12,963 bases of DNA from an uncultured Lysobacteraceae bacterium (GCA_946482585.1 CAMLSI010000096.1:1-12963); one strand, 5' to 3'. Numbered from the stretch's first letter, positions 7,158 through 12,963 are shown. The notes: generated by a model from the letters alone, not told the origin. A program made the numbers and translations.

Positions 7158-7705
7158 TCGGGAATGTCGGCGAGCGCGGCGAGATCCGGTTCGGCTTCGA
7201 TCGCGGCAAGGAACAGGCGGAACTGCTCGGCGATCACCTCGACGTGATCGGCGAGACGATGCGTGTCGGGGACCATGAGCAGGGTCGCGCGGCGCTGTCG
7301 AGCGAAGGTCACGGCTTCGGACGCGGGACAGATCTCGTCGCTCCAGCCGTGCACGATCGTCGTCGGTACGTGGCGCGCATCGAACGGCTTGTCGTAGCCG
7401 GGAATCTCCAGCGGCAGCGCGATCAGGAACAGTCCGGCGATCTCCATCTCCAGCGAGGCGAGTCCCGACGTGAACGCGCCCATGCTCGAACCGACGAGCA
7501 AGGTGCGCTCGCCGGGACGCATCTTGTGCTTGAGTCGCGCGATGCGCGGATCGATGCAGGCGGTCATGCCGCGCGCATCGAGATCGCGGTAGTCGGCGCG
7601 GCTCGCGCGCCAGCCGCAGGACGTCGCGACGGCGGCGAGCGCCTTGACCTTCGTGCCTTCGGGACCGCTGTCGGAGCCGTGCGACAGGATGACGTGACCT
7701 TTCAT
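7154..7705 (-). CDS. Small alpha/beta hydrolase, putative esterase
   Basis: 183 residues, cytoplasmic (no signal peptide). The alpha/beta hydrolase fold is recognisable: HVILSHGSDSGPEG near the N terminus (oxyanion region), nucleophile elbow GSSMG with Ser74, Asp123 in HGWSDEICP, and His149 in DTHRL. The order Ser-Asp-His is that of the fold, and the short length without a lid domain resembles YqiA/UPF0227-type esterases. The substrate is unknown. I chose the ATG at 7705 because GAGGT lies six bases ahead and the product then begins with the first strand; a further 31 codons upstream are open but unlike a protein. Its stop overlaps the rlmKL start by four bases (GTGA), so the two form an operon. 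Confidence 0.85.
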   Translation of the reverse strand: MKGHVILSHGSDSGPEGTKVKALAAVATSCGWRASRADYRDLDARGMTACIDPRIARLKHKMRPGERTLLVGSSMGAFTSGLASLEMEIAGLFLIALPLEIPGYDKPFDARHVPTTIVHGWSDEICPASEAVTFARQRRATLLMVPDTHRLADHVEVIAEQFRLFLAAIEAEPDLAALADIPE

Positions 7706-7761
7706 CGGATACCTCGCATACCTGCACCTGCGACCGGGCGCGAATGCTAGCACGCGGCGCG

Positions 7762-7790
7762 TTGGCAGCCGTCGCGACGCATGCCAGACT
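7762..7790 (+). promoter_or_regulatory. Candidate promoter for the amidase gene, implying a leaderless mRNA
   Basis: TTGGCA (7762-7767, five of six) is separated by 17 bases from CAGACT (7785-7790, three of six). Transcription would start at or next to the amidase ATG at 7797. The absence of any Shine-Dalgarno sequence before that ATG is consistent with this, but the -10 is weak. Confidence 0.3.
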
Positions 7791-7796
7791 GCAGCC

Positions 7797-8369
7797 ATGC
7801 CTGCCGATCTCGCCGTGCACGACCAGCCGCTGCCCTATGTGGAACGCCTCGCGCTGCGACGCAGCGCCGACATCGACCTCGTCGTGATCCATTGCACCGA
7901 GCTGCCGGACCTCGCCACCGCGCGGCGCTACGGCGAACAGACCCGGTATGCATCGGGCACCGGCAACAGCGGCCACTACTACATCGACTACGACGGCAGC
8001 GTCTACCGCTATGTCGCCGACGAGCGCGTGGCGCATCACACGCGCGGCTACAACGAGCGCGCGATCGGCGTCGAGCTGGCCAACCGCGGGCGCTGGCCCG
8101 ACTGGCTGGATTCGCGGCATCAGCGCATGGACGAACCGTATACCGAGGCGCAGATCGAAGGTCTGCTCGCACTGCTGCAGCAACTGCGCGCCGAGCACGC
8201 GAGCCTGCGCTGGGTCGCCGGCCACGAAGACCTCGACACGGATGAAGTTGCCGCGAGCGATGACGCCGCACAGCACGTGCGGCGCAAACGCGATCCGGGC
8301 CCGCTGTTCCCGTGGCCCCGCCTGAGCGCGAGCGGCCTGGAGCGCCTGCTGCCCGGAGCAACCCCATGA
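7797..8369 (+). CDS. AmpD-type N-acetylmuramoyl-L-alanine amidase (Amidase_2)
   Basis: A zinc amidase that cuts the bond between N-acetylmuramic acid and L-alanine in peptidoglycan or muropeptides. 190 residues with no signal peptide, so probably cytoplasmic like AmpD. The Amidase_2 ligands are visible: His32 in LVVIHCTE, His143 in AGHEDLD and Asp166 in RKRDPGPLFPW. HHTRGYNERAIGVELAN is the usual substrate-side segment. The spacing between His143 and Asp166 is 23 residues against 10 in AmpD, so there is an insertion of about 13 residues (TDEVAASDDAAQH) beside the active site. No ribosome site precedes the ATG. It is coupled by ATGA to the NlpC/P60 lipoprotein gene and is divergent from the hydrolase-rlmKL pair. 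A recycling role is inferred. Confidence 0.9.
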   Translation: MPADLAVHDQPLPYVERLALRRSADIDLVVIHCTELPDLATARRYGEQTRYASGTGNSGHYYIDYDGSVYRYVADERVAHHTRGYNERAIGVELANRGRWPDWLDSRHQRMDEPYTEAQIEGLLALLQQLRAEHASLRWVAGHEDLDTDEVAASDDAAQHVRRKRDPGPLFPWPRLSASGLERLLPGATP

Positions 8370-8872
8370 AGGCAAGGCCGCGGACGCTGACGACTGCGCC
8401 GTGCTGGTGCGCCCTGCTAGTGCTCGTGGCGTTGCTCAGCGCCTGCGGCGCACGCACGCCGACGCGCGCATCGATCGCGGTGCCGCGCATCGATGCGAAT
8501 CCGAACGACGTCCTGTTTCGCGCGATCAGTCTCGTCGGCACACCCTACCGCTACGGCGGCAACACGCCGGAGAGCGGTTTCGACTGCAGCGGATTGATCG
8601 GCTACATCTTCCACGATGTCGCCGGCGCGCGCTTGCCGCGCAGTGCGGCGGACATCGATCGTCTCGAAGCGCCGGCTGTGTCGCGTGCGCGGCTGGCGCC
8701 GGGCGATCTCGTGTTCTTCCGCGACGGCGGCAGCATCAGCCACATCGGCATCTATGTCGGCGAAGGCCGCTTCGTGCATGCGCCGAGCCGCGGCGGCACG
8801 GTACGCCTCGATGCGCTCGACGGCGATTATTGGCGGCAACACTACGTCGGCGCGAAACGCCTGATCCGCTGA
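8366..8872 (+). CDS. NlpC/P60 family lipoprotein, putative murein endopeptidase
   Basis: 168 residues. A lipoprotein signal with lipobox LLSAC at Cys27 places it on a membrane, probably the periplasmic side of the outer membrane because no Asp follows the cysteine. The NlpC/P60 cysteine peptidase domain runs from about residue 47 to the end: NDVLFRAISLVGTPYRYGG, catalytic Cys74 in FDCSGL, His126 in SHIGIYVG and the third polar residue His138 in FVHAP, plus LAPGDLVFF. Enzymes of this type, such as E. coli Spr/MepS, cut D-Glu/meso-DAP peptide links. The ATG overlaps the amidase stop (ATGA) and has GGAG seven bases ahead. Co-expression with the amidase suggests a shared role in wall turnover: one acts in the envelope, the other on fragments inside. 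Confidence 0.93.
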   Translation: MKARPRTLTTAPCWCALLVLVALLSACGARTPTRASIAVPRIDANPNDVLFRAISLVGTPYRYGGNTPESGFDCSGLIGYIFHDVAGARLPRSAADIDRLEAPAVSRARLAPGDLVFFRDGGSISHIGIYVGEGRFVHAPSRGGTVRLDALDGDYWRQHYVGAKRLIR

Positions 8873-8882
8873 AGCGGGCCCC

Positions 8883-8905
8883 GGATGCCTGCAACGCAGA
8901 CATCC
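8883..8905 (+). other. Hairpin just after the NlpC/P60 gene
   Basis: GGATG-c-CTGC (8883-8892) pairs with GCAG-a-CATCC (8896-8905) across a 3-nt loop, 11 bases after the stop codon. No U-tract follows on the plus strand, so it is not a standard intrinsic terminator; it may mark the mRNA end or assist Rho-dependent termination. Confidence 0.4.
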
Positions 8906-8932
8906 AAGGATGAAAGAGGGACCGCAGACCGC

Positions 8933-8974
8933 AGAAAGGAACCGTAACGAACGCCGCGACGCGCTACGGATTCC
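8933..8974 (-). terminator. Probable intrinsic terminator of slyD
   Basis: On the minus strand GGAATCCGTA (8974-8965) pairs, with one bulged T, with TACGGTTCC (8946-8938) and is followed by TTTCTG. The loop of 18 nt contains a smaller GCG/CGC pairing. It starts about 30 bases after the slyD stop and fits the convergent arrangement with the NlpC/P60 gene. Confidence 0.5.
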
Positions 8975-9004
8975 CGCCTGCCGACCGCCATCCGCTCGTC
9001 GGGC

Positions 9005-9493
9005 TCAATGCTCGTGACCGCCCTTGCCGTGAGCGTGGCCGTGCTGCAGTTCCACCGGCTCCGGTTCGCGCACACCCGTGAGTTCGACGTCGAAGGTGAG
9101 CTTCTGGCCTGCGAGCGGATGATTCAGGTCCACGTCGATCGCCGTCATGCCGACCTTCACGACGGTGACGACGCGATGACCGCCTTCCTTGAGGCTCAGC
9201 ACGGTGACGTCGCCGGCCTTGAGCTTCTGCGCACCCTGGAAGTACTTCTTCGGCACGCGCTGCTTGGCGTCCGGATTGCGCTGGCCATAGGCTTCTTCGG
9301 CCGGAATCTCGATCGTGAACATGTCGCCGGCGGCACGCCCGTCGAGCGCCTTCCCCAGGCCCGGAATGACGTTGCCGTGGCCGAGCAGCACCGAAAGCGG
9401 CTCGCCGCGTTCGCGCGAACTGTCGACGACTTCGCCGTCCTCGCCCGTCACGGTGTAGTGGAAGCTGACGATCTTGTTCTTCTCCGCGTTCAT
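9005..9493 (-). CDS. slyD: FKBP-type peptidyl-prolyl isomerase SlyD
   Basis: SlyD is a cytoplasmic prolyl isomerase and chaperone with a metallochaperone tail. The 162-residue protein starts MNAEKNKIVSFHYTVTGEDG and shows the split FKBP fold: VDSSRERGEPLSVLLGHGNV and IPGLGKALDGRAAGDMFTIE (FKBP part), the inserted flap domain with PAEEAYGQRN, VPKKYFQG and DLNHPLAGQKLTFDVEL, then a short tail HGHAHGKGGHEH. In E. coli the long His/Cys-rich tail binds nickel for hydrogenase assembly; here the tail is short and has His but no Cys. AGGT seven bases before the ATG supports the start. The frame is open further upstream, but that part is unlike the family. It lies 85 bases downstream of the DUF1232 gene and seems to have its own promoter. 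Confidence 0.95.
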   Translation of the reverse strand: MNAEKNKIVSFHYTVTGEDGEVVDSSRERGEPLSVLLGHGNVIPGLGKALDGRAAGDMFTIEIPAEEAYGQRNPDAKQRVPKKYFQGAQKLKAGDVTVLSLKEGGHRVVTVVKVGMTAIDVDLNHPLAGQKLTFDVELTGVREPEPVELQHGHAHGKGGHEH

Positions 9494-9521
9494 GGCGCTA
9501 CCTGCGACGTAAAAGGCGCGC

Positions 9522-9550
9522 ATGGTAACGGCCGCGGCCCGGCGCGTCAC
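9522..9550 (-). promoter_or_regulatory. Candidate sigma70 promoter of slyD
   Basis: On the minus strand GTGACG (9550-9545, four of six) and TACCAT (9527-9522, four of six) are exactly 17 bases apart. The transcript would begin near 9515 and carry a leader of about 22 nt that includes the AGGT ribosome site. Confidence 0.4.
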
Positions 9551-9578
9551 CTTGCGCTGCGAAGAAGTCCCGGGCGGA

Positions 9579-10121
9579 TCAATGCGGGGCCGGGAGGCCG
9601 CGCACCGCCTGCACACGCGCGATGCGGCGCCGCATGCGCACGCGCAGTGCGTCGCGGCGCCGTGCGAGCAGCGCACCCAGGCGCGAGCGGTCGAGCGTGT
9701 CGTCCGCCTGCAGCTCGCGGCGGTAGTCGCAGAAATCCACGTAGGCGTCGATGACGTGACGCAGACGCCGCAGCAGGAGTTCGAGCATGATCGCGTCGTC
9801 GAGCAGGCCGATGACCGCGACTTCATCGGGGATCAGGTCTTCCGGATCGGCGAAATAGATCAGCGTGCGCAGCACTTCGCGGCGCTCGTCGGCCGGCAGG
9901 CACCAGGCTTCATCCTCGAGCATGAGGATCATCTGCTGCACGCAGACGAGCCGCTGCCGCACGTAGCGCGGCGCGCTCGCGAGCGGCAGTGTGTTCAAGG
10001 CTTCCTTCGCGGTTTCCACGACCTCGCACTCGTCCATGCAATCGGCAAGACGTTCAGCACGCGCGAGCGCCGCATGAAAACGCGCGATGTCTTCGGCTTC
10101 GAGTACGAATGAGATGCGCAC
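9579..10121 (-). CDS. YkvA/DUF1232-like protein
   Basis: 180 residues, function unknown. The middle carries the DUF1232 (YkvA) signature: YFADPEDLIPDEVAVIGLLDD at residues 89-109 is the family's conserved D-x2-D-LIPD-x5-G-x2-DD pattern, followed by a helical AIMLELLLRRLRHVID segment. The first 85 residues are helical and charged, with Cys28, Cys32, Cys60 and Cys74; the C-terminal 40 residues are strongly basic (LLARRRDALRVRMRRRIARV). The start is GTG with no clear ribosome site. A promoter candidate (10130-10158) would begin the mRNA almost at the GTG. It is divergent from the DUF6265 gene and upstream of slyD. Confidence 0.75.
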   Translation of the reverse strand: MRISFVLEAEDIARFHAALARAERLADCMDECEVVETAKEALNTLPLASAPRYVRQRLVCVQQMILMLEDEAWCLPADERREVLRTLIYFADPEDLIPDEVAVIGLLDDAIMLELLLRRLRHVIDAYVDFCDYRRELQADDTLDRSRLGALLARRRDALRVRMRRRIARVQAVRGLPAPH

Positions 10122-10129
10122 GGCGCGCG

Positions 10130-10158
10130 AGCCTACGCGTCCGCTTTGTCATCGTCAA
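10130..10158 (-). promoter_or_regulatory. Candidate promoter of the DUF1232 gene, near-leaderless
   Basis: On the minus strand TTGACG (10158-10153, five of six) and TAGGCT (10135-10130, three of six) are 17 bases apart. The -10 ends only nine bases before the first base of the GTG start, so the leader would be zero to three nt long. Confidence 0.4.
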
Positions 10159-10294
10159 AAGCCGTGAGTCCCGGACCTGCTCCGCCCGACGACGCCGCTC
10201 GGCGCCGCGCGGCGAGAGACGCGCCCCGTCACCGCCGTCGGCAGCCGTACGCTGCGGCATTTGCTACCCTCGCCGCCATTTCCCGGAGTACGCC

Positions 10295-10750
10295 ATGCGC
10301 CTGGCTGCCTGTGTCTTCCTGATGTGGTTCGCGGCTGACCAGGCGGCGCTCGCCGCCGAATTGCCGCAGTGGCTGGCCGGTCACTGGCGCAGCGAGGACG
10401 GCAGCCGCGTGACCGACGAAGTCTGGCTCGCGCCGGCGCAGGGACTCATGACCGGCATGAGCCGCACGCACGGCGGCAAGGCGGCGTTCTTCGAGTTCGT
10501 GCGCATCGAGCAACGCGGCGACGCGCTGTACTACATCGCCCAACCGCGTGGCGGTCCGGCCACGGAATTCCGCGCGGTCGACATCGCGGCCGACGCCATC
10601 ACGTTCGAAAACCCTTCGCACGATTTCCCGCAGCGCATCGTCTACGAGCGTCGCGAGTCCGATGCGCTCAGCGCGCGCATCGAAGGCCGCATCGGCGGCA
10701 AGTCGCGCGTCGAACGCTGGGACTATCGCCGCGTGCGCGATACGCGCTGA
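10295..10750 (+). CDS. Secreted DUF6265-family protein
   Basis: 151 residues. Residues 1-20 are a signal peptide (MRLAACVFLMWFAADQAALA followed by AE), so the protein is periplasmic. The mature part matches the DUF6265 pattern: LPQWLAGHWRSEDG, DEVWLAPAQGLMTGMSRTHG, FFEFVRIEQRGDALYYIAQP and ITFENPSHDFPQRIVYERR, ending in a VERWDYRRV strand. It is predicted to be mostly beta, like small lipocalin-type barrels. No function is known for the family. GGAG six bases before the ATG fixes the start. TGCTACCCT (10263-10271) upstream is a possible extended -10 but has no -35. It ends 16 bases from the stop of a convergent gene. Confidence 0.82.
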   Translation: MRLAACVFLMWFAADQAALAAELPQWLAGHWRSEDGSRVTDEVWLAPAQGLMTGMSRTHGGKAAFFEFVRIEQRGDALYYIAQPRGGPATEFRAVDIAADAITFENPSHDFPQRIVYERRESDALSARIEGRIGGKSRVERWDYRRVRDTR

Positions 10751-10766
10751 TCCGCGCTCGGCTCCG

Positions 10767-11333
10767 CTAGCGCAGGCAGCCGGCCACGGTGTCGCGGATC
10801 GCGGCCTGATGTCCGTCGAGCAGCAGCTCCGCCTGCAGCGGCGCGCCGCCGTCGGGCGATGCCACCGAAAGACGCAGACGCTTGGCTTCCGCCTCGGTCA
10901 CCGCGCGCACGAGGGCGCCGAACGCATCGGGCTTACGATTGGCCTGCGAACGGCCGAAAATGAAGCCGTCGCCGTCGACGCCGTACCAGCCGTTGATCGC
11001 ACCGCGCGCCCGCAGGCCGTCGCCGCGCGTGTCGACGCTCCACTCCGCGAGATCGCGCTCGCCGCCGATACCGTCGGGCCCCTCGAAACGATCGAGCGGG
11101 AAGTTCCCCGCTTTGTCGTCCTTGGCTAGCACGACCTCGACGCTGAGCGCCCCGTCGGGCGCCGGATGACAGCGGAATTCGAACTGCACCGGCGCGAGCT
11201 GCACGTCGCCGACATGCGCCGTTCCGGCAAGACGCTGCTTGCGCAGCAGCGCGCCGTCGTGCGCGAGCGCCGGCGCCAGGCAGGTCAACAGCGCGAGCGA
11301 CCAAGCCCAACGCGGTCGTGAAACACGGTCCAT
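10767..11333 (-). CDS. Exported protein of unknown function
   Basis: 188 residues; I do not recognise the family. Residues 1-24 form a signal peptide (WSLALLTCLAPALA, cut before HDG), so the mature protein is periplasmic. It has two mature cysteines, one in EFRCHPAPDG and one at the third-last position (AGCLR), which could form a disulfide. Alternating hydrophobic stretches such as VQFEFRC, LSVEVVLAKD, GFIFGRS and LRLSVASPDG suggest a mainly beta fold. A strong ribosome site, GGAGG six bases before the ATG, sets the start, although the frame is open upstream. It is tail-to-tail with the DUF6265 gene and divergent from the NTF2-like gene; nothing shows a shared pathway. Confidence 0.75.
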   Translation of the reverse strand: MDRVSRPRWAWSLALLTCLAPALAHDGALLRKQRLAGTAHVGDVQLAPVQFEFRCHPAPDGALSVEVVLAKDDKAGNFPLDRFEGPDGIGGERDLAEWSVDTRGDGLRARGAINGWYGVDGDGFIFGRSQANRKPDAFGALVRAVTEAEAKRLRLSVASPDGGAPLQAELLLDGHQAAIRDTVAGCLR

Positions 11334-11470
11334 GCGAATCCTCCGGCGGCGAGCGGGCAGCCGCATGGTGGCGCAGCGCCGGTCGCGACACAACGCATTC
11401 GCGACTTCCGGCACTGGAGGCCTGCAGCGGTACGCACGAGGCTGCCGCGATACCATCGGCGGAGCCTGCC

Positions 11471-11920
11471 ATGCGCGAACCTGCCAGTCACGATGCACAA
11501 CGGATCGATACGCTGGTGCGCGCCGTCTACGCCTGCATCTCGGGTGCGGCCGGCGCACCGCGCGACTGGGACCGCTTTCGCGCCCTGCACCGGCCCGAGG
11601 CCCGCAGCCTGCGTACCGTGATCGACATCGACGGAAAGCCACGCGCCGAGAGCTTCGGCGTCGAGGAATACATCGCGAACGTGACGCCGTTTTTCGCGCA
11701 GAACGCGTTCTTCGAAGTCGAGACGGCGCAGCGGGTCGAGCGCTTCGGCCAGATCGCTCACGTCTGGAGCCGCTATGAAGCGCGCAGCGAACCCGACGGC
11801 GGCGCGCTGCTCAAGCGCGGCGCGAACTCGATCCAGCTGTTCAATGACGGCGCGCGCTGGTGGATCGTGTCGACGATCTGGGACAACGAACGCCACGATC
11901 TGCGCTTCGACCTGTTCTAG
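11471..11920 (+). CDS. NTF2-like (SnoaL-type) protein
   Basis: 149 residues with no signal peptide. The pattern is that of a small alpha+beta NTF2-like cone: an N-terminal helix with DTLVRAVYACISG, DWDRFRALHRPEARS, then GVEEYIANVTPFF, FFEVETAQRVERFGQIAHVWSRYEAR and SIQLFNDGARWWIVSTIWDNE, a typical closing strand pair. Such proteins range from enzymes to binding modules, and no catalytic residue can be picked out, so the function is open. GGAG six bases before the ATG supports the start. The gene stands alone, with divergent and same-strand neighbours, and a TACCAT (11452-11457) could be its -10 box. Confidence 0.75.
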   Translation: MREPASHDAQRIDTLVRAVYACISGAAGAPRDWDRFRALHRPEARSLRTVIDIDGKPRAESFGVEEYIANVTPFFAQNAFFEVETAQRVERFGQIAHVWSRYEARSEPDGGALLKRGANSIQLFNDGARWWIVSTIWDNERHDLRFDLF

Positions 11921-12044
11921 TTCTTCCGGCTCCTTCGCATTTTCGTGATGACGATGAATCGCCCGCAAACGCGCGGCGCGGCAGCGCTTGCCTGGGCGTC
12001 CACAAATTCCGTATGGCTGCAGCCGAGCGCGAACGGAGGAGCCC

Positions 12045-12692
12045 ATGGCCTGGCGCCACAAGGACGAGGATGCGACGACGACAGCGACGCACCCCGCGAT
12101 TTCCGCCCGGTCGGGCCTCGCGCAACTTCGCGCCGCCGCTCGGCGCTGCCGTGCCTGCCCGCTCTGGGAGCCCGCGACGCAGACTGTGTTCGGCGAAGGC
12201 CCCGAACATGCGCGTGACATGCTCATCGGCGAACAGCCCGGCGACAGGGAAGATCTCGCCGGCCGGCCCTTCGTCGGGCCCGCAGGCCAGTTGCTCGTGC
12301 AAGCGCTCACCGAGGCCGGCACCGCACGGGAGTCGGTCTACCTGACCAATGTCGTCAAGCACTTCAAGTTCCGGCTGCGCGGCAAGCGGCGACTGCATGC
12401 GCGCGCCAATGCCGCCGAACAGGCCGCCTGTCGTTTCTGGCTCGACGCCGAACTCGCGCGCGTGAAGCCCGCTCGCATCGTCTGCCTCGGCGCGATGGCG
12501 GCGCAGGCGATCTTCGGGCGCCATTTCCGCCTGCTCCAGGAACGCGGCGCCTGGCGCGAACTCGACAACGGCGTGCGTGCGTTCGCGACCGTGCATCCGT
12601 CGTATCTGTTGCGCCTGCGCGATGCAGACGAGCGCGACGAGGCCTATCGTCGCTTCGTCGCCGACCTACGCTTGCTGGTCGAGCCCGCGTAG
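12045..12692 (+). CDS. udgX: UdgX-type uracil-DNA glycosylase / uracil-DNA cross-linking protein
   Basis: UdgX removes uracil from DNA and then stays covalently bound to the abasic site through a histidine of its KRRIH loop, as shown for Mycobacterium smegmatis. The 215-residue protein has the family marks: CRACPL (Cys35, Cys38), TVFGEGP, GEQPGD at 62-67 (Glu-Gln where family 4 has Glu-Ala), DLAGRPFVGPAG, YLTNVVKHFKF, the loop KRRLH at 114-118 with His118 matching M. smegmatis His109, Cys129, and HPSYLLR at 184-190. The KHF position (His106) replaces a cysteine of family 4, so the iron-sulfur ligands are probably Cys35, Cys38, Cys129 and His106. GGAGGA before the ATG supports this start; 19 more open codons upstream do not resemble the family. 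It converges on and overlaps a YcaQ-like fragment. Confidence 0.92.
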   Translation: MAWRHKDEDATTTATHPAISARSGLAQLRAAARRCRACPLWEPATQTVFGEGPEHARDMLIGEQPGDREDLAGRPFVGPAGQLLVQALTEAGTARESVYLTNVVKHFKFRLRGKRRLHARANAAEQAACRFWLDAELARVKPARIVCLGAMAAQAIFGRHFRLLQERGAWRELDNGVRAFATVHPSYLLRLRDADERDEAYRRFVADLRLLVEPA

Positions 12693-12938
12693 CGCGCGCC
12701 GCAATGGCGTGGCGAAAGCACGCGGCTCGCTGCGCCCGAGCGTCACGTGCGGCGTTTCGTGCCAAACCGCGCAGCGGCGAATCGCGGCCGCGAGATCGGC
12801 CGCCAGCGCTTCGTCGGCAACGACGCCATCCTCGAGAAACAGTGCCTTGACCTCGAACCGGCCTTCCCGGCGATGCGCCTTCGCGTCGAGGCGGCCGACG
12901 AGCCGCCCGCGCCGCATGTCGCACTGCACAGAGAATCG
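12666..12938 (-). pseudogene. C-terminal part of a YcaQ-like DNA glycosylase, interrupted by an in-frame stop
   Basis: The 90 open codons match the C-terminal beta-rich end of the YcaQ (HTH_42, crosslink-repair glycosylase) family: RGRLVGRLDAKAHRREGRFE, VKALFLEDG, LAADLAAAIRRCAVWHETPH and LGRSEPR. YcaQ of E. coli unhooks interstrand crosslinks and removes bulky alkylated bases. Full proteins have about 400 residues. Reading upstream, the frame meets TAG at 12939-12941 and the next seven codons to the window edge (RALSSRL) are open. The stop falls where the family usually has a tyrosine (RRYGYY-like), so a nonsense change from TAC or TAT is plausible. A GTG at 12927-12929 could start only an 87-residue piece. 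The remainder lies outside the window, so read-through, a short independent gene or an end-of-contig error are not excluded. Its end overlaps udgX by 27 bases. Confidence 0.55.
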
Positions 12939-12963
12939 CTAGAGCCGCGAGGAAAGCGCCCTA

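Noticed and set aside
4992..7247. A 751-codon open frame on the plus strand
   Set aside because: It is antisense to rlmKL, whose family motifs are complete; the composition is that of a GC shadow.
7158..8375. An N-terminal extension of rlmKL to about 1117 residues
   Set aside because: The frame happens to stay open across the hydrolase, amidase and NlpC genes, but this part resembles no protein and RlmKL is complete without it.
9494..9826. An N-terminal extension of slyD by 111 codons
   Set aside because: The extension overlaps the DUF1232 gene, is Arg/Ser/Cys-rich, and the internal ATG has a ribosome site and aligns with the SlyD N terminus.
10159..10294. The rest of the divergent gap between the DUF1232 and DUF6265 genes searched for an operator or RNA
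   Set aside because: It holds GC-rich short inverted runs such as around GGCGCCGCG, but no symmetric operator and no riboswitch-like fold that I can support.
11334..11470. The 137-base divergent gap searched for a small gene or RNA
   Set aside because: Only the two ribosome sites and a lone TACCAT were found; no hairpin of note and no tRNA-like fold.
11988..12044. A 19-residue extension of UdgX
   Set aside because: The later ATG has GGAGGA just ahead, and the added residues do not resemble the family.
1..12963. A defence island, toxin-antitoxin pair, mobile element or CRISPR array
   Set aside because: No transposase, integrase, direct-repeat array or typical gene pair is present; the genes are of uniform composition and mostly core functions.

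Overview
This is a dense, GC-rich chromosomal stretch from a gammaproteobacterium, most likely of the order Lysobacterales (Xanthomonadales). The placement rests on remembered resemblance, not on a search: the glutamyl-tRNA synthetase and the fused RlmKL 23S rRNA methyltransferase both read like the xanthomonad versions, and xseB overlaps ispA. I see no phage, insertion sequence, CRISPR array, tRNA or rRNA. No gap between genes exceeds about 175 bases, so there is no large unexplained stretch.

Layout. 1-1166 (+): the end of xseB (exonuclease VII small subunit) overlapping ispA (farnesyl diphosphate synthase). 1231-4273 (-): a run read right to left of a COG3963-type methyltransferase, an intrinsic terminator, gltX, a small membrane zinc-ribbon protein and a DUF4870 membrane protein. 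4365-4970 (-): a self-contained unit with a perfect -35 box, an A/T-rich upstream tract, a secreted tyrosine-rich protein and a good intrinsic terminator. 5022-7705 (-): an alpha/beta hydrolase coupled by a GTGA overlap to rlmKL. 7797-8872 (+): an AmpD-type amidase coupled by an ATGA overlap to an NlpC/P60 lipoprotein, a two-gene cell-wall hydrolase unit. 9005-10121 (-): a DUF1232 protein and SlyD. 10295-10750 (+): a secreted DUF6265 protein. 10767-11333 (-): an exported protein I do not recognise. 11471-11920 (+): an NTF2-like protein. 12045-12692 (+): a UdgX-type uracil-DNA glycosylase. 12666-12938 (-): the C-terminal part of a YcaQ-like DNA glycosylase, with an in-frame stop just upstream of it.

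Most genes are housekeeping: isoprenoid synthesis, tRNA charging, ribosome modification, protein folding, wall turnover and DNA repair. I do not see a new multi-gene system. The points that best repay a second look are UdgX with a KRRLH loop facing a possibly broken YcaQ gene, the tyrosine/arginine-rich secreted protein behind a strong promoter, the paired wall hydrolases, and two genes whose promoter candidates imply leaderless mRNAs.
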